DNA of 64,000 bases from Granulosicoccus antarcticus IMCC3135 (GTDB taxonomy: Bacteria; Pseudomonadota; Gammaproteobacteria; Granulosicoccales; Granulosicoccaceae). Numbering within the stretch: position 1 is the first letter of the stretch; every line of letters starts with the position of its first letter. The notes under the pieces were generated by a model. That model made no database searches. It was not told where the DNA came from and saw only the letters and a list, made by a program, of their open reading frames with translations. Below, piece after piece: positions 61,619 through 64,000 of this stretch. The position numbers were made by a program, and so were the translations under genes. The DNA lies in the NCBI RefSeq assembly GCF_002215215.1, contig NZ_CP018632.1:7002501-7066500 (forward strand). The letters run 5' to 3'.

Positions 61619-63472
61619 CTACGACTTCTTGTTCGACTTCTTGTTCGACTTCTTGTCCGAGTCCTGGGCCGGGTCTGGATCAACTTCTTCCCATTCGCCG
61701 GACACATCGAAATCCTTGTCATAACGATCAAGGTCCAGTGTATCGTCAATACCCAGATCGCCGGGTTCATCCAGCAAGACATCGACTTCTGTCATTGTTT
61801 CATTCAGCTCACCCAGATCAATGTCTGTCTCATCCAGCCATTGTGCATCTGCTGTGTCGTCTATATCCGTAGCAGAGGCAAGGGGATCCGTCGTCTCACC
61901 CATATTGACAGTGGAAGCCAGCGTATCCAGATCTGTCTCGCCATCCCCTGAGTCCGAAGAGAGTGTGCCCTCATCAGCATCGCCAGAGTGCTTTGTCAGC
62001 TCTACTGCGCCCGCAACGGCACCCGCGCTCGCAGCTGCACCCGTGACTGCATCTGCGTTCTCACCTGATGATGCTGCAGCTTGCTTACGCTCCAGCCTTT
62101 GTTGCGTCGCACCCAGCCATGGCTTGCCAGGCACAGTTCCATAGGGCGTGGCCCCATAGCGATGATCAGTACTCTCGGCATAGTCACGCGTCTCATCCAG
62201 TTGCTCGGCTTCGGCATCAGTCAACACCAGGTTGATCTGCCGCAGCATGCTGATCGGCAAGGCGAGAAAGAAGATCCAGAACAGCTCCCGGGTCACCAGA
62301 AAACGGGCTTCCGAGTAGTTGCTGACCAGGTAGGCGGCGACAAAACCGAGGACAAAGAGAACTCCGACCTGCTGCCGTTCGTATTGGCAGTAGAAGATTT
62401 CGATCAACTGCTGCGCCACCATCAGAAGGGCGATGACCGCCAGCGGCATGCCCACTTCGGAGGCAACCTGTAACAGACCATTGTGAGCGTGATAAACCAC
62501 CCAGGTAAAGTCGAACAGACTTTGCTGAATCCAGATGGTGCCATCGGTCGGAAACCACAGGGAACCATAGCCGACACCTGTCAACGGATGCTGCAGAATC
62601 AGTTTCCACACCTGCCCCCAGACTTCACCGCGCCCTGTCAGGTCGCCAGTACGTCCGACCAGCTCTGCCGTATCGATATTGGCAATGGCCAGCGCAATGA
62701 CTGCCGTAAACAGCACGGCCATGAATGCCATGCGGATAAATCCCAGATGAAAGCGACCGGCAATGAAGAAATACAGAGATAGAGCACCAGCAATCAACAT
62801 TGCCAGTAACGAGGTGGCCGACTGACTCAACGCCAACGCCCCCAGACACAGACCCGCCAGCAGAAAACACAGCAGCTTCAGACTCGTGGCCTGAGTGGAA
62901 TCACTGAGTGTGATGTAGAGCAACACACCCACTGCTGCCCAGAACCCCAGATCGTTCTTGGAGTTGAAAACACCACGCCAGACCTCAATCCCCTCATAGG
63001 CCTCGATCCCCAGACCCGGCACAGCGATCGCAGCTCCGATACTGGCCAGAATGCATAGACCCAGGACCACTGCGAATACCCGCAAGGTTGTCAGCAACGG
63101 TACGGTGAAACCGATATAGACCGCCAAAAGCGAGCTTCCCACCAGGTGCACCGTTCGTTCCGCGGATACCCGAGCGTCAATGGACCAGGATACTGACAGG
63201 ATGCTGCCGAGCATCAGAACCACCAGCAGGATACGGTATCGGACCAGCCAGGAAATCCAGTTGATGCCGTGGTTGAACATGAGTCCAAGCAGCGCTGCCA
63301 CATACAAAAGCAGCCAGAGCGGCGTCAGGATCTTTTCGAAAGGTCCACCCACAAAAACCATGATGGTCGGCATGACGCCGGTTCCCAACAATATGGTCAT
63401 CACCAGCACGCTCAGAGCAACCAGTGATCCACGCGAAGGCGCACTCCGCTCGGTATAAGTTGCTACTCGCAT
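61619..63472 (-). CDS. O-antigen ligase-family (Wzy_C) protein with acidic C-terminal tail
   Basis: This protein of about 617 residues has ten to twelve helices in its first 400 residues. The Wzy_C/WaaL-type periplasmic loop reads LTGRGEVWGQVWKLILQHPLTGVGYGSLWF and HAHNGLLQVASEVGMPLAVIAL. About 190 C-terminal residues are acidic and Ala/Asp/Thr-rich and end in Lys-Ser repeats. ATG at 63472 (MRVATYTERS) is preferred over one 19 codons earlier. It should join or polymerise polysaccharide on the periplasmic side; no other glycan genes are next to it. The 430 bp upstream to 63900 show nothing else I can name. Confidence 0.85.
   Translation of the reverse strand: MRVATYTERSAPSRGSLVALSVLVMTILLGTGVMPTIMVFVGGPFEKILTPLWLLLYVAALLGLMFNHGINWISWLVRYRILLVVLMLGSILSVSWSIDARVSAERTVHLVGSSLLAVYIGFTVPLLTTLRVFAVVLGLCILASIGAAIAVPGLGIEAYEGIEVWRGVFNSKNDLGFWAAVGVLLYITLSDSTQATSLKLLCFLLAGLCLGALALSQSATSLLAMLIAGALSLYFFIAGRFHLGFIRMAFMAVLFTAVIALAIANIDTAELVGRTGDLTGRGEVWGQVWKLILQHPLTGVGYGSLWFPTDGTIWIQQSLFDFTWVVYHAHNGLLQVASEVGMPLAVIALLMVAQQLIEIFYCQYERQQVGVLFVLGFVAAYLVSNYSEARFLVTRELFWIFFLALPISMLRQINLVLTDAEAEQLDETRDYAESTDHRYGATPYGTVPGKPWLGATQQRLERKQAAASSGENADAVTGAAASAGAVAGAVELTKHSGDADEGTLSSDSGDGETDLDTLASTVNMGETTDPLASATDIDDTADAQWLDETDIDLGELNETMTEVDVLLDEPGDLGIDDTLDLDRYDKDFDVSGEWEEVDPDPAQDSDKKSNKKSNKKS
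61623..61658 (+). repeat. Three tandem 12-bp copies at the ligase C-terminus
   Basis: The unit GACTTCTTGTTC is present three times in a row (last copy with one change). It encodes S-(D/N)-K-K repeats at the end of the O-antigen-ligase-like protein. The copy number could vary by slippage without changing frame. Confidence 0.85.
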
Positions 63473-63900
63473 GCCGCACCTGCGGGGTTGGTCGACACCC
63501 CGGAATAAGCCCAGATTTTCATCGCACAATGATAGCTGTTGACGTTGACGGCTGCTTGATCAACTGCGCCTCTATCGGCGCTAATGTCTTGGACTTTTGG
63601 GCAAAGCTGGGTACCTTGTCACGAATATTACTCAAAAGCTGCTTGAGAAGCGGTGCACACAGATACAACAGGCCCTCAGTCAGGTAGCTGCATGCTCTGC
63701 CCGGAACCCGCCTCAAGCTTGTCAATATAGTAGAGGATCACTGCCAGCAGACGATGCCCAGCAGAAAAAGCACTATATTTCATCTCGCAGATGCGCCATT
63801 CAAACTATACGTTCCGACAGTCTGTGGACATTGAATTTCGTTAGTGACGGGCACAGATGCTAGTCTGTAGCCAGACTCATTGAACACTGGACAGGACTCT

Positions 63901-64000
63901 TGAATATTTCAACTGGATTTGGAAGTGCAATAATTGCTTTGACGGTCCTTACGGCTTGCAGCAGTTCTGATGATAACGAACCGGTCAGCGATACGATTCC
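63901..64000 (+). CDS. Lipoprotein, partial at the right edge
   Basis: From TTG at 63901 the frame reads a hydrophobic signal (GSAIIALTVLTACSSSDDN) with the lipobox LTAC and an Asp/Ser/Asn-rich start of the mature protein. It stays open to the window end (33 codons). GGACAGGA lies just upstream. Lipidation is clear; the mature domain is outside the window. Confidence 0.65.

Noticed and set aside
63519-63725. 68-residue minus-strand frame upstream of the ligase-like gene
   Set aside because: Overlaps an uncertain start region, has no ribosome site and no recognisable sequence pattern.
1-64000. CRISPR array, tRNA or rRNA genes, prophage
   Set aside because: I looked for spaced repeats, cloverleaf ends (CCA), conserved rRNA stretches and phage structural genes on both strands and saw none.

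Overview
The window reads as a chromosomal segment of a free-living, probably marine gammaproteobacterium. The secB-grxC-rhodanese trio, trmL, the MSHA-type pilus genes, and many genes for osmolyte, amine and (possibly) sulfonate turnover point that way. A Granulosicoccus-like organism is my guess and cannot be proved from the sequence. There are no rRNA or tRNA genes and no CRISPR array that I can see.

Positions 1 to about 11.6 kb are an AT-rich array of integron gene cassettes, all read on the minus strand. Six attC-type recombination sites (913, 3055, 5782, 7297, 8720 and 10687) follow the 3' ends of successive cassette genes. No integrase gene is visible, so this is a cluster of attC sites without integrase, or the distal part of a larger chromosomal integron. 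The cargo is rich in nuclease-like and defence-like genes: a QxK nuclease-like protein (cut by the window edge), a KAP P-loop NTPase, a divergent PIN-like protein, a PIN plus DUF6602 pair, a methyltransferase plus two-TM protein, a DUF262 plus HEPN pair, and an HNH nuclease. An IS3-family element has landed inside one attC. A gene with two in-frame TAA codons (11834) lies just outside the array.

From 12.2 to 36.9 kb the DNA is more GC-rich and looks like ordinary metabolic chromosome: cardiolipin synthase, creatinase, a GST-like protein, an SDR, a fold-III PLP lyase, and DMT and Fsr-type exporters. An operon for a beta-hydroxyacid dehydrogenase, an aldehyde dehydrogenase and NnrS follows. Next are an HpsN-like (HisD family) dehydrogenase with a DegT aminotransferase, a LysR regulator and a group II PLP decarboxylase. 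The promoters of the HpsN-like gene and the decarboxylase share a conserved element of about 38 bp in the same orientation and spacing, which ties them into one regulon. A RelA/SpoT-domain protein, a lone cNMP-binding protein and a MacA/MacB-like efflux operon close this part.

Positions 37.1 to 47.4 kb hold a tightly overlapped minus-strand operon for a compact MSHA/type II secretion-like machine: ExeA/MshM-like ATPase, secretin, GspE, GspF, MshI/PilMN-like, MshJ/PilO-like, MshK-like and two pilin-like proteins. Positions 47.6 to 64 kb carry trmL, secB-grxC-rhodanese, a Kef-type antiporter, a dihaem cytochrome c and cytochrome b561. Several transporters follow (UMF1-type MFS, AEC, two LysE-type), with PqiA, a MarR regulator next to a truncated MFS gene, a Nudix hydrolase, a class V aminotransferase, an O-antigen-ligase-like protein with an acidic tail, and the start of a lipoprotein gene at the right edge.
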